Positions 24,801-35,830 of a DNA stretch of 64,000 bases are shown here, piece by piece. The stretch covers positions 6,196,923-6,260,922 of the forward strand of contig WARS01000007.1 in NCBI GenBank assembly GCA_008933995.1, given 5' to 3'. Positions within the stretch are counted from its first letter, which is position 1; each line of letters starts with the position of its first letter. Source of the DNA: Datnioides undecimradiatus. Its lineage: Eukaryota; Chordata; Actinopteri; Lobotiformes; Datnioididae. Under the pieces are notes generated by a model. It saw only the letters and a list, made by a program, of their open reading frames with translations, made no database searches and was not told where the DNA came from. A program made the translations under genes and the position numbers.

Positions 24801-26666
24801 AGACGCTGACGTTCAGACGTTGCCTCCTGCTGGATACTATCGCCAGACTGCCAGAGCCTGAGGGTAAGTGCCACTTTTCCTTCTCTCTCCACCTCCATTT
24901 CACAGTCTCACTCTCCATCAGCCATCTCTTCCTGTCACCTTCAATGTCGGCCTTCATCCCGCTCTGCCGCTCAAAAACTTCATACTTAAAAAAACACATG
25001 AATGTTTGTAGAAATTAGCTTTGGGGAAATGTTTAAAAGGGGTCGTCTTGTCTGAGTTATAATCTTGGGTTGGCTCTTTAAATTCTCTGGAACTAGTGCA
25101 TTAAATAATCTTTGTATAACTTCATTCAGTTAAGTTCTTTGATGCACTTTGGTAAACCTGGTCATAGTTGACTCTGCAGTAACCTGATTTCTTAAACGTC
25201 ATGTAAACAAGACTGTAATGGTAGGAGAGGATTAGAGAAACCCAATTATCCCAGCTAGATTTCTCCTAAACAAAGTCTGTTTCATTGTCACGTACGGGTG
25301 ACTAGACCCATGACTTTAGTTGGCTTTTTGTGTGTGGGCAGGTGCACTACAAAGATTTCAGATGGGAAAGATCAACATAGTGACACGTAGAAATTCATCC
25401 TTCCATTCTAAATAATACGACACATAGTCTGCTACAGCAACCAGGTTTCTAAAGTAACCAAAACCAAATTTAGCAAGTATTCAAATATAAAAAACATCAA
25501 ATGTATTTTGTCGGATACATTTTACATGCTTTCTGTTAGTCTGCAGCAAATTACTCCTTGACAGTGAATGCAGTAAATATAGTATTTTAAAGCAATTGTT
25601 ATGATTAGACCTGAAGAGATTTATCATAACTCAACACCACCCACACACTCCTCACCTGCACGGTGTTGTTTGGTGCAATAATAAAACACTTTCCTGCGGT
25701 GGTTAGAGTTAGGGGAGAAAAAAACCCGGTGCTCTTCCCGGCGTTTGAGGATCGGCTTCATCTGACTGCTACATGCATCCCAGGTCTTTATGGGTCTCGG
25801 CCGAGCGCCTGAGGCACGGCTCTCCCGGTCATTCCAGCCTATCTGAGCAAAAGCCTGACAGCTCTGTGCGGTTTTGGCACCTGTCAGAGTCGACAACAAC
25901 CCAGCTCATCTTTCAAAAAACATCTTACACATTTTTGCCTTCTTCTATATTTAGTTTTTAAACCATGTGTGGCAATTATTGCCGGCTTTTGCCCCTTTCA
26001 GACATGAGCTATGTAACGTTGCAGTCTACTTCTATCAGTGAAAGTGATGGTTTCTCAGCTTCCAGACAAGTTTTAAAGTCATGATCACTATTGAGCAAGA
26101 AAAGCATTTTCTCTCAAGTGATTTTCACATTTGATTTGCAGTTGAAGATTCAATTAATAAGCATCATTGCAATGGTAGAACATTTTTTTCTTGTGATGAA
26201 ACACAACCACTATGTATAGTCTGATCTGGCATGGAAAAAGTCTCCTAAACAAGTTAAAAGTTGCTAATTTGCAGTGTGTTTGTGGTGTTAAGCTAATGTC
26301 TTGTCTTTTTGCACAAGAAATTAGTTAAGATATAAAAAAAAACATAAAAAGCTGCTTTTACAGCAGAGCAATGACATTCAGTTCAGATGTGTGTCTTGTT
26401 GAATGTGTTTCAGGGGTCTGATCTGTTCAGACTGCTGTTTTTGACTTTTTTATGGGAAAGTGACTTTACCAACATGTAAAATTCACATCACATTTACGTA
26501 ACTGTAAATGTGCAAGCCTGAATGTGGCTTAAAGTCTGTCTTAATCACATTCATGTTTGGAAACCTTCAGTACAAACACAACTTGTCTTCTCTCCCTGCA
26601 GATCCAGAGTGGATAAAGAAGATACTGCAGGCGCCCTGCACGCTCTGTGACTCGCCCATGATCTAG
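18873..26666 (+). CDS. gtf3c4: General transcription factor IIIC subunit 4 (TFIIIC90), five exons, complete
   Basis: This gene encodes the 90-kDa-class subunit of TFIIIC, the nuclear factor that binds the internal promoters of tRNA and related genes and recruits TFIIIB and RNA polymerase III. The mammalian protein has also been reported to have histone acetyltransferase activity. Exons are 18,873-19,187, 21,769-23,499, 24,212-24,342, 24,775-24,863 and 26,602-26,666. All introns are GT-AG, and the total of 2,331 nt gives 776 residues (human about 822). From memory of the human protein, matching stretches include VSGLQPLSWS near residue 50, GCDSSGRCLLA, QTPLRMEWSSV, RKMSGLIVGS-like and GYFTLRHPVILWKE, and the C-terminus. 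The propeller-like part covers roughly residues 45-480. Residues 590-624 form an acidic low-complexity loop. Residues 683-776 are the zinc-binding region, with C701, C704, C718, H722, C727, C734, C742, C768 and C771 as candidate ligands. The start ATG has a purine at -3 (AACATGG). The frame is open further upstream to 18,696, but that stretch is AT-rich and probably lies before the transcript. The frame runs past exon 2 to 23,559, but the GAG|GTAAAG donor ends the exon at 23,499. No break or missing key residue was seen. Confidence 0.96.
19325..19620. repeat. Possible decayed short dispersed repeat
   Basis: The stretch begins TTTAAAGGGGAGTGCCACC, which resembles the TTAAAGGGGCACTCCACC edge of a repeat frequent in fish introns as I remember it. 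The far edge is unclear and no target duplication was found. This rests on word resemblance only. Confidence 0.3.
20990..21575 (-). mobile_element. Truncated, internally deleted Tc1/mariner element
   Basis: It begins just after a TA dinucleotide (20,988-20,989) with CACTATATGGCCAAAAGT, the terminal sequence type of fish Tc1 elements. Next comes text typical of the transposase gene read backwards: the CTTGTTGGACATCCC, TTCTGGGAAAGCTTTCGGCA and CACTGATGTTGGA stretches. On the minus strand, 20,943-21,188 translates to the C-terminal transposase tail (ADWAKMFTDTLQILP-like). After about 21,450 the sequence jumps to what looks like the opposite end (ACCTGAACACAAT), so most of the transposase, including the catalytic region, is missing. 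It is inactive and lies wholly inside gtf3c4 intron 1, in antisense orientation. Confidence 0.85.
23500..24211 (+). other. gtf3c4: gtf3c4 intron 2
   Basis: A 712 bp phase-0 intron with donor GTAAAG and acceptor CTTTTTAG. No repeat or other element was recognised in it. A short open frame at 23,680-23,910 has no recognisable product. Confidence 0.9.
24343..24774 (+). other. gtf3c4: gtf3c4 intron 3
   Basis: A 432 bp intron splitting the codon for R726 (AG|G). The donor is GTACAG. The acceptor is TCTCCTCCAG, preceded by a pyrimidine tract. It holds a (TG)n(CG)n microsatellite at 24,702-24,728, about 46 bp before exon 4. Confidence 0.9.
24702..24728. repeat. (TG)n followed by (CG)n dinucleotide tract
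   Basis: About nine TG units run directly into four GC units, giving a perfect alternating purine-pyrimidine tract of about 27 bp. Such tracts favour left-handed Z-DNA. It lies in gtf3c4 intron 3 close to the exon 4 acceptor. Confidence 0.92.
24864..26601 (+). other. gtf3c4: gtf3c4 intron 4
   Basis: A 1.7 kb intron after GAG|G, splitting codon D756. The donor is GTAAGTG and the acceptor TCTCCCTGCAG. The content is AT-rich, and no mobile element or coding exon was recognised. Confidence 0.88.
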
Positions 26667-26850
26667 AGCTGAACCAGTGGAGGAACCTCAGGGCTTCCCT
26701 GCAACCTTCGGAGCTTCCCGCTCTGACGCAGGGTCCAATTTTGTCAGACATCACTGCTACAGTTTTTTATTTCATGTATTTTGTTCATGTTTTTATAACT
26801 TTATGTTGGCATCTTAAAAGTGCAAATAAAAGCCTTTGATTATACGTTCT
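26667..26850 (+). terminator. gtf3c4: gtf3c4 3' UTR with poly(A) signal
   Basis: A short 3' UTR follows the TAG stop at 26,664-26,666. A canonical AATAAA is at 26,825-26,830, about 160 bp after the stop. Cleavage is expected 10-30 bp later. No other AATAAA was noticed in this stretch. Confidence 0.8.
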
Positions 26851-29800
26851 CACTCTTATTTCCCCACAAGTATAGCCTACAAAGTGTGCAGAGAAACTGT
26901 TTCCCCCTGCCATGGTTTAAAATTAATATTTTACTGAGGTAAAACATTTTGGACTCAAACTTTACAGATTTCTTTATTTTCTCCCGACTCAAATTAATTC
27001 CCAGTCAGACACAATGTTTGCACGAGGGTGCAAAGAAACAAAGTTTCAAATGCGGAGGTTTCTATTATTCAGTAGGACTTCAGGGCACCATAAATAAGCT
27101 CCCTCATTTTCCTTATGTTGACTATATTTCTGAACCTTTGGTGTAGTTTTTATTGCAAGTAAGTGGAACTTACTCTGCTAGTCCTATTTTAGTGAAGGTT
27201 TTTTTTCTTCTTTTTTGAGCGCAACAAATAATACACTCTGAATTATACATTCTCTGGAAAAAACTCAACATACCTACTTTAATTGGCACTGTAAAACAAT
27301 TTCCAAGCTCTGGGAGGAGGAGGTGGGGGGTGGTGGTGGAGGAGGGATGGTGGTGCTCAGTCATTCTCTCAGATGAGGACTTCCACTAATGTAAACGCAG
27401 AAGAGAAGGAGCGGCGAGGCAGATGAGATGAGCAAGAGGCAGGAAGAAAGTGAAAAGTGTGCTTAAAAACCCGGCGTGGTCCCTCCCACGGGAGCGGGTT
27501 GTAATGAGATTCAGCAGTAATGAGGGACAGAACATGGTGCCAGATGTGATTCTAATTCTAATCAAGGAGAGGAGGGTGGTGGTGATGGAGGGTGTGGGGG
27601 TGTGGTGAGAGAGAACATAGTTTGTTAAATACACTAATCTTTTTTCACATTTGTGGGAACAAGGGCTGATGGGAGGGGAAACAGGCTCAGCGGCATGTTC
27701 TCGGCCCCGGCTCCTTGTTTTGGAGACATGGAGGTCGGCGGCCGGTGATCAAAGAGGAAGATCTGGGAGATCAAATAGCAGCAGAGTCTCCTATCCACTG
27801 GCCGGCTCTTCATCCCTTCCATCCTGGGCCCAGCAGAGGTGGGTGGGGTCCGGCCTCTGGTGTCACTGGAGATGACAGCCTGCCCCGGGCGTAGGAGAGA
27901 AGAGGCAGTCAGCCCCAAACACCTGTGACCCCAAGAAAGGGAAACTTTTAATATATAATTTTATTTTTTAAACCCCTACATTTTTACCCAGTGGTGGTAG
28001 CATTGTCAGCCTGAGACTCAGTGGAGACAGCTGTGGTATCCTATTTTACTAGAAAGGGAATCACATTTATTACATTATCCAGCAGGAGTGTTTTGGACTT
28101 TGGGGGGGAGATTGGTTTCAAGAGTGCAGCTGCTAAAAATATGAATGTCCAAACTGTTTAACCTGGTCTCACTGTAAATTCAATGACTTCATCTGAAAAG
28201 TGCAAAAAACTGCAGCCCATGTGAGATTCTTACAAATGTACAAGAAATAAAATGTAACCCAAATTCCATTCAATAGTTTGATCATATTAATAGTGTTTAT
28301 GGTTTAATGAAGAAACCTGCTGTAAATGAATATTTAACACTGTTAAAGTTTAGTTAGTTGGACAGGAAGTTAACTGAAAAGTTAAAGTAACTAATGGTCC
28401 TGTTCCAGCTTTATTCTGTTTTTTCAGGCCAGATTGGCTCTGAATGATAGTTTGTCAAGTGGGAAGTGGTCTGCAGGTTACTGTTCCTGTCACTGATAGG
28501 TGGGACCAGCTTGTTAGAGGTTAGCTGTGCTTGGTTGATCCTCCTCTCGCTTTAGTACACACACGCGCCAAAGTGAGCAGCTCCACTTGTACTACCTGCT
28601 TCCTTTCTCCCACTGTCTTTGGGTTTCCTCATGACTTCAACGGGGGATTTTTCTCTTGCATAATATTTATACCCTTTTATGTCAGTGGCTGGATGGCATA
28701 AAACACTATGGCACCTTTCACACCTTTTTATTTCATGTGATATTCCTTTTGTTTTGCTTTAGACTCGATTTCAAAACATGACGTGGTCCCACCGAATTCT
28801 CTCAAGAGCATCGACTCATTTTGTTGCTTCCAAATCTTTCAGTTTGAAAATGCGGCAGCAGCTTCACTCAGACATGTGACTGCATCACCTGGTGGGATCA
28901 CCATATTGTTTTCACTTGTTACACTTGATGCTTTCATGAGTCTCCTGTTGATTCCTTATTCTGACACTTTCTGAGAAAAGTTAGTGTATGACAATACACA
29001 ACATGGTGACAATAAAAGTTTGTAAATACCTAGAGCTGCAATAATCTCAACACTGCGGTGGCTTTCTTTCAATATCTCAATTGTGACATTTGATTACATT
29101 ACATACTCATTTAAAGAAGTCTATATTTGGATAAGATACTGCTTTAAAAGTCTTAATTCAAATTTACAAATATTAGGCCTTAAAAGTAATTTAAAAGTCT
29201 CCAGTCTTAACTAATTTTATTGATCCATCTAATAATAATTTCAAAAAATAGTTTATCTCACAGAGTCAAACTTGCACATTTCTGATGTCAGGAAGCCTTT
29301 ACACTTAGCTAAAACTGTCTTTTTAATTTATACTTGACTCACCCAACGTTATCACTCTAAAACACACCAACATAAAACCCTCTGCACAGGACCACATATA
29401 CCCTATTTATTTGCAACGCTTAAGAATAAAAGAGATGATTACAGGAAAATCTATCTTAAAGAAAACCTTCAAAAATGACCCTCAAAAGTATTAAATTCAC
29501 ATGTTCAGTACTCCAAACATTCTACCAGTAATTAACAGTGAAGGCACGCTGGACAATATGACCTAAAAATCCATATTTTGATTGATTAACATTTAGTTTG
29601 GATTGAATATGAATGTAAAACAGGGCCACCGATGGCTCCAATATTTTTAGTCCATCATTGAATGATATTTCATTTCTCATGCTGGCTCCAAAGTTTTGTT
29701 CTGAAATGTATTGGTTGGTTAGATGTCACTGATTGTTGATCCTTCTCTATATGTTACCGAAAACATAAAGCTTGTTGCCTGTCCCTTACAGACGAACCCT

Positions 29801-32380
29801 AATTGCCTCAGAAATCAGACTTTTCTTATTATTGTATCGGTGTAGTTGCTGCTAGAGGCAGAAGGCCTCTCAACTTTGAAATAAGTTGTCTGGTGTTGCT
29901 AGTGCCCAGAAACAGACCACAGTCAACACTTTTGGGGCACAAAGGACGATCTGGAGTTGCGTCATTGCATTTGTGCAGCTGCTGTCTCCTCCCCATATGA
30001 GGTTTTCTTCACCTGCAGTCCTTAACTGAGCATCCCCCCGAACTTGTCAGTGCTAATGAAGTCAGTATGCGAGGTTGTCTTCTGCTCTCTGATGGGGTGA
30101 ACATGCTTGTCTAACTGGTTGACTCCCCCGCTCTGCTGTCCCTCGGGGAGCGGAGGGAGGGGAGGGCAGACCCGGAGACCAAAGCTCCAGGGTTGTGTGG
30201 AGGAGGACGGGCAGGAGGGAGGGTGGTGGTGGTGTTCGGGGGTTGTATGTCCATCATTAGGAGTCACTATTTGTTCCTTGGCTTGAAAGCACTGAAGTGG
30301 AAACTAATACTGAACAGCAGAATGTGACATGGAGAGGGAGGGCCACTTTTACCAAGCTACATTAATTCTGCCTTGCCATTCTCAACATGCTCCCTGTCTC
30401 CTCTGCTGCTGCTGCAATTAAGTGGAGGGGCTGCTTTGTGTGTACGCTTGGTTTAACCTTTTCTGACGTTTAGCGCAACATCTCTCTCACTCAGAGGTAG
30501 GGAAGTGACTGAGCACATTTACCCAAATACTGTGCTTTTAGTACAGTTTTTAGGACTTTTCCACTGTGACTCCTCGCATCTCTCTGAAAGAAATTAACTG
30601 TTCATATAGGCCAGAACTCATGATATTTCTGTTATTTTACATATTATTTCTGTAGAAGATCAGTGACATGCATGTTGGAAATTATCTTGATAGTTTTACT
30701 GAATGTATTTAGAAGGAGCATATAACTGATCAGCAATATATGGCAGAGTGGGAAACCCAGGAAACAGTTTTGCACTTGCACTGTACCATATACACGTGCA
30801 CTTATACTAACATGTTTAATGTGATGCTACAAAAATATGTATAAATTCAAGCACAGACCCATGCTGGTGAAGCAGGCTGGGCCCACAGACCTTCAAGAGG
30901 CCTGAAAGTTCCTGTTTCATTAATTTCATTGCACATTAGTTGGTTAGAAAGAAAGATATTAATCCTGATCACTGGACACAATGTTAATAAGGAGTGATGA
31001 GGACGGCAGAGCTCAGATAAAGTCATATACTTCTGCTGCAGTAGAGTGGCAGATGTTTATCACGTGACCAAGAATTATTTAATTAGTAATCAACTATGAA
31101 TTGTGAATTTTTAATTTTAGTATGAACCATTCGTGTAATCCAGCCCTGTCCCCTAAAACAGGAGCTTTACAACGTCAAATTATGTTTTATGGAAAGGTAA
31201 TGCAGACCGAATTACATTTTCTATTGGCATAATAAGGAGTGTTGTTAATGATTGTACCTGGGAAGTTATTAAAATGTTGACACTGAACATGACAGTGAAA
31301 TGGTCCACTCAAAGTGATAAAAGCTTTGTTCAACCTTCTTATGGCCATGGACAGCAGTGACTAAAAGCTAATGATTTTGCAAAAATTAACATTCATTCAA
31401 AATCATGATATTTCCCTAACTTTAACTAATTTTAAATCCAAGCTACAGACAGGAGTCTGGACCTGAGTTGATTCTGTGTCACAGTCCTGACTGTGGTGGA
31501 ACATCAGCTCAGTACATGCACCTAGTATTTCATTCACTCAAGGAAAACATTGTCTCAGCACACAATCTGTCAGCAAAAAATAATTATTTAAAAAACGAGT
31601 AATAAACAAGTGTATTTTTTACAGTTTTCTCTCATATTAATTGTGAATTACTCAATAGTTGTTGTCTTAATGTAGCACATGCCCAAACAACTGAGAACTA
31701 TGAATTTAAAAGAGTACATTTTACTGCTGCAATGCATCACTGGTGTTAAGAGTTTTCATTACTGATGCTTTAACATGTGCTCATGATTTAAAGCTGTGAT
31801 AGGATCAAGAACATTTAATACTAATATGCATTTTACAGTTGATCTTTGTTTGCTTTCACATAGGTACAGCTCTACATCAAGATTTATCGCTTTTTCGTAA
31901 GTACTTCTCAGTTTAATGAGATCTGTGTGATGTGGCTTTGAGTGTGATTGATGGACGGGGATTTCTTTATTGCTTTAGAACTGCACATCCCTACTTTACG
32001 TAAAGATGACAGGGATAAGTGAACAAAAAGCACCGGTGGCTGTGCCCGAGCTAGTTCTCGGCAGATCTTTAGCGAAACACAATGTTCAGCAGGCCTGCAA
32101 GACATCACGCAGTGTGTTCGTAAATGCGGTGGATGATGGATGTCTGTCTCCATCAGCGCTGGCACCGTGAAGTGACAGCTCTGTAACGGTGACAAGTTGG
32201 GTTCCAGCGGAGACAGATTGCCTTCAGGTGGCTCCATTTTCAAAATCTCACCAAGAATGTGGAGCGCTTAACTCTCCTCTTGAAGGCTGAAGGGCTCTTG
32301 GTGCCTTTTATATTTCAGATTTCAGCAGGAATAGAAAGCAGGGATGGAGTAAGGGGGGGGGGGCTCATTTGAGAGTTTGC
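26851..32380. other. Intergenic downstream of gtf3c4, no gene seen
   Basis: Mostly AT-rich, with G-rich patches at 27,311-27,358 and 30,145-30,245. No exon of the mammalian downstream neighbour (AK8, an adenylate kinase with P-loop domains) was recognised. The open frames on both strands are short and featureless. Confidence 0.55.
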
Positions 32381-32389
32381 TTTAATATC

Positions 32390-32730
32390 TGGTCTTCAGA
32401 GATCAGAGGGTGTCATATTCTCACACCTCATATTTCATAGGCATCTATCACAGGCCAAGTAAAATTCCCTTGCGCGCATTATGCAATATAATAGCAGGTT
32501 TGGGTGACATTATCTGCCAAGGGAGGAAGGCGGTTACAGACCTATTGTTTTACAAAGGATTTCATCACACAGGAAGCTTTGTGAATTTCTCCTGTTTGTC
32601 TCTATGATTACAGCTGATGACTGAAATTAAAATGAACTTTCCTCTCTCCCATGGATAAATATGTTTTGCACATGCAAATAATTACAACTCAAAGCTGACA
32701 TAAAGCAAACACCTAATGTTTTTAGGAAGA
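32390..32730. promoter_or_regulatory. Candidate conserved non-coding element with octamer
   Basis: Dense regulatory-style sequence. A perfect POU octamer ATGCAAAT at 32,672-32,679 runs straight into AATTAC, a POU-homeodomain composite. SOX-type words (ATTGTT, ACAAAG) occur near 32,540-32,560. No protein frame. Confidence 0.35.
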
Positions 32731-33299
32731 TTTTCATAATAGTTCTGGCGATTTCATTGCTGAAACACTGTCTGAGCAGTTGATCTAGATAATTTTGTGC
32801 AGTCTCCTATGCGTCGGCATGAGAGCGAGAGAAATTATTTCGGGGGCCTGGTTATGCAGAATCTGTAATGAGTATTTTTGTTTTTGTTTTTTTTTTTAAA
32901 AAAAGGAACTACCGGTAATAACTATGTGCAAACCATTAGGAATGAATATTTATGCAGCTCGTTATGAAATATTCATTAAGTTGGTAAAAAAAAGAACAGC
33001 AAGGAGACTGGGGAGAGGGATTGTGTGTTTACTAGGTGTGCTTGTGTAAAACGGGGCGGGAAAATTTCATCACCCATTGCACAGGAGTACTGACAAAACC
33101 CCTGGACTGAATATCTGACATCTCTTAACAAAAGCAGCAGCAGTAGCATCTTCCTCTCCTTGTTTTCTTTTCTGCCATCTCTCCCCCTTTCTCTCTGTCT
33201 GTCTCTCTCTCTCTGCCTGAGGTGACGGAGTCCTCCGCTCATCCGGGACTCTGATCTTCCCTCTTTTCTCCACCTTTCATTCCCCCTCACTTCCTCTTC

Positions 33300-34130
33300 G
33301 TTCCATCTACCCAAATTAAGAAATTAATGAGGGATAGGTTCTTTACCAACTGCCCCCGCAATGTTTACCACTGATGAAATTATAATGCAGGGCCCCAAGG
33401 TATTATTTTGTTAAGCCAATTAGGGAAGTGTTACTTGATTTGATGGGAGCCGGTTAATACAGAGTACATTTAACTAATGGAGACCAAGAGAGTAAAGGAA
33501 GGGGAGGGGAGGAGGACAGCTGAGGCGACTATTTCTGCATTTAGATGCTCTAGGATTACGTGTGGCTAATTGTCTGCTTTTATCTGTCTGTCACGGATAG
33601 CTATGCATATTTTAGCGTTCCCAAAGACTTTGATTGTTTGCACTGCAAGGCTGTAAATAAGTAGAGCAGAGGCCAGAGGAGTGTAAAGCAAACTGGCAGC
33701 AGGGGAGGCAGGGAGGGGGGGCGAATGGAGAGGAGGCAGGAGGAGGGGAGAAGGATGGGGGTGGGTGGGTGGGGGCGGCCGTGCACAAAACTCAGACACT
33801 GTGACAGGTGGAGGAAGAGTTTTGACAAGGAGCAAAGGGGTGTCGAGGTGGGAAAATGTAGCAGGAAAAAAAAATGGCGTTCATTGAGAGGCTGCAATCA
33901 GATGGCAGCACAAACAGTAATTAATTTCACTTATTGTTGCCTGTAGCCAAGCGCGGCTCACTGACCTCGTCTGCATATCGTTAAGAAACCATTTCATAAT
34001 TCTGTTTTCTCATTTGCATGGCTCATTTGCACCTCGGCGTGGCAAAGCAGTGACATCCAAGGAGGCAAATGGGGCAGAGATACCCATGAAATGCCGTTGC
34101 ACGCCCACAGACGGAAAACAGGTTTACAAA
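33300..34130. promoter_or_regulatory. Candidate conserved non-coding element cluster
   Basis: Two dense parts flank a G-rich tract. The left part (33,350-33,480) has GAAATTATAATG and CCAATTAGGG words. The right part (33,955-34,090) has the perfect inverse octamer ATTTGCAT at 34,012-34,019, with a second CATTTGCA word a few bases later. Conservation was not tested. Confidence 0.35.
33695..33779 (+). repeat. G-rich cluster, possible G-quadruplex
   Basis: Many runs of three or more G with short loops (AGGCAGGGAGGGGGGGC, ATGGGGGTGGGTGGGTGGGGG). The last part, at about 33,756-33,775, satisfies a four-run G-quadruplex pattern. Confidence 0.7.
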
Positions 34131-34830
34131 CTGGGCAGCGGAAAGAACTGATTAGTTGATTAATCGATCAACTGACTCCTAGGTAAATTAATCTTTTTTT
34201 AAAGAAAGAAAATTAGATGAAATAAGTCAAACTGAAAACAGTAACGTATTCTTGCCTCTCAGATGAGAATATTTACAGCTTTTGCCATTGGAAATTAACA
34301 ACTTGATTTTTTTTTCCTGTTGTATGCACTCTCAGAACTTGGAAAGACATTTGCTGCTTGCTTCTGTACAGTTTTACAGACTAATCAATTGCTGTCAGTG
34401 GAATTTGGTTGTTTATCTGTAGATGCCACCGTGTGATGGCCATTTGTCAATATTTTTTGACATTGTTCATTTAATTATTCATGATATAATAATCAATAGA
34501 TTCATTAATAAAACTATAAACTGGCTTCAGTCTTGAAAAACTCATACCCATAAACTCCAGGCTTGAAAAATGCTTCAAAACAATACCTATTATTGATCCT
34601 GGTGTGTTGGCTGCAGAATAATTGATTTTCTGTTCATTTATTTGGGTCCTCCAGGGCAGGCCTCGGGCCAAGACCCCCTGGTGCAGCGCTAGTCTCAGGC
34701 AGGCAGATCTTGGAGAAACCTGCTTAAACCCCTGGAGTGGAGCAACTCTGACTGATGAGCTTTTTGAAAGTTGATCAGACACTTATGCTAAGAAGGGGAA
34801 ACTGGAGCAAAGGCATCCTTAATTATCTGA
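34131..34830. other. Intergenic, no gene seen
   Basis: AT-rich sequence with a featureless 103-codon minus frame. No recognised repeat or exon. Confidence 0.5.
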
Positions 34831-34839
34831 TGAGGGGAA

Positions 34840-35266
34840 GCTTATCTGAATGGTTTCTTTTTCTCTCTCTTTTATCCCGCCGGATCACATGGCAGATCTT
34901 TACATAACAAAAGAGCTACCTGGCCGGCCTGCTTCATTTAAAACTCCACTCTGATCCAAAGACACTCTGCTTGTGTGAGTCTGAGGGTGATCCACAGCAA
35001 GCCCCTGCCTCGCGTTATGTACGGAAACACATTCTGGAGCTGTAATTTCCCTGAAATATTGTGCGATAAAGATTTCAGGCCCGAGCATATTGGAACATTT
35101 ATGGGTTCTCTCCCTGCAATGAGTGTGTAATTAATTCACGATTAAAAGTATTAGTACAGGCTTTGTGTGGTGATTTATTTAAAGGCTGGTAGTAACGCTG
35201 GCTCGGTTTCCTCCTTTAGGAAATGGGTAATAAGATCCGATGCCAGGCCTTCTTTAGCATCCCTCT

Positions 35267-35308
<42 letters not shown>

Positions 35309-35830
35309 ATGTCCTATATTAGTGTGTCTCCTCCATTAGAAGTCCACACATAAGCACAGGAGCCTGTCACCACCGCCGTCAGTCACCATGTTAACTTATT
35401 CATCCCTGTTAAAGCCCATGTAACTGGATAGCTGTTAATTAATATAGCTGTCGGGTAAATGGTTGCCGCCGGACCATCGCCACCATCCATCAGTAACATA
35501 ATCTCGGGCTTGTTTTCATGCCAGGCCTCGGGCTCAATTAAGATAATGCTATGCAAACGAGGTCTCTCGCCATTAGCCTCATCACTGAGGGGCCGTTTAT
35601 TGGCATAATTGGGGCACTCCAAAGAACAATTACCGTGGCACCTCCTCTCCACCTCTTAGATCAGCAATCATCTGCGAGCATGACTGAGGAGTCACGAGTC
35701 GTGACCACCGGGTGCCGACTCATGGCTGCAGATTGACCCGGGAGGTCCAAGAGGAGCAGCTGGAGGGCGCAGATGGACGACTACAGCCAAATCAGCAGGC
35801 CTGTGACCTGTCGGATGGACTGTAATTATC
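34840..35830. promoter_or_regulatory. Candidate conserved non-coding element cluster
   Basis: The strongest regulatory-looking text in the window. GTTAATTAATATAGC lies at 35,433-35,447, an octamer-like ATGCAAAC at 35,551-35,558, and ATTA/CAATTA words sit at short intervals from 35,430 to 35,640, with GC-rich words between. A (CA)n microsatellite splits the block. Open frames on both strands reflect low stop density, not a protein. Confidence 0.38.
35269..35307. repeat. (CA)n microsatellite
   Basis: About 19 uninterrupted CA units between two regulatory-looking parts. Confidence 0.97.

Noticed and set aside
29545-29600. Words resembling the edge of a fish repeat with ACAATATGACCTAAAAATCC
   Set aside because: Too short and diverged to assign with any confidence.
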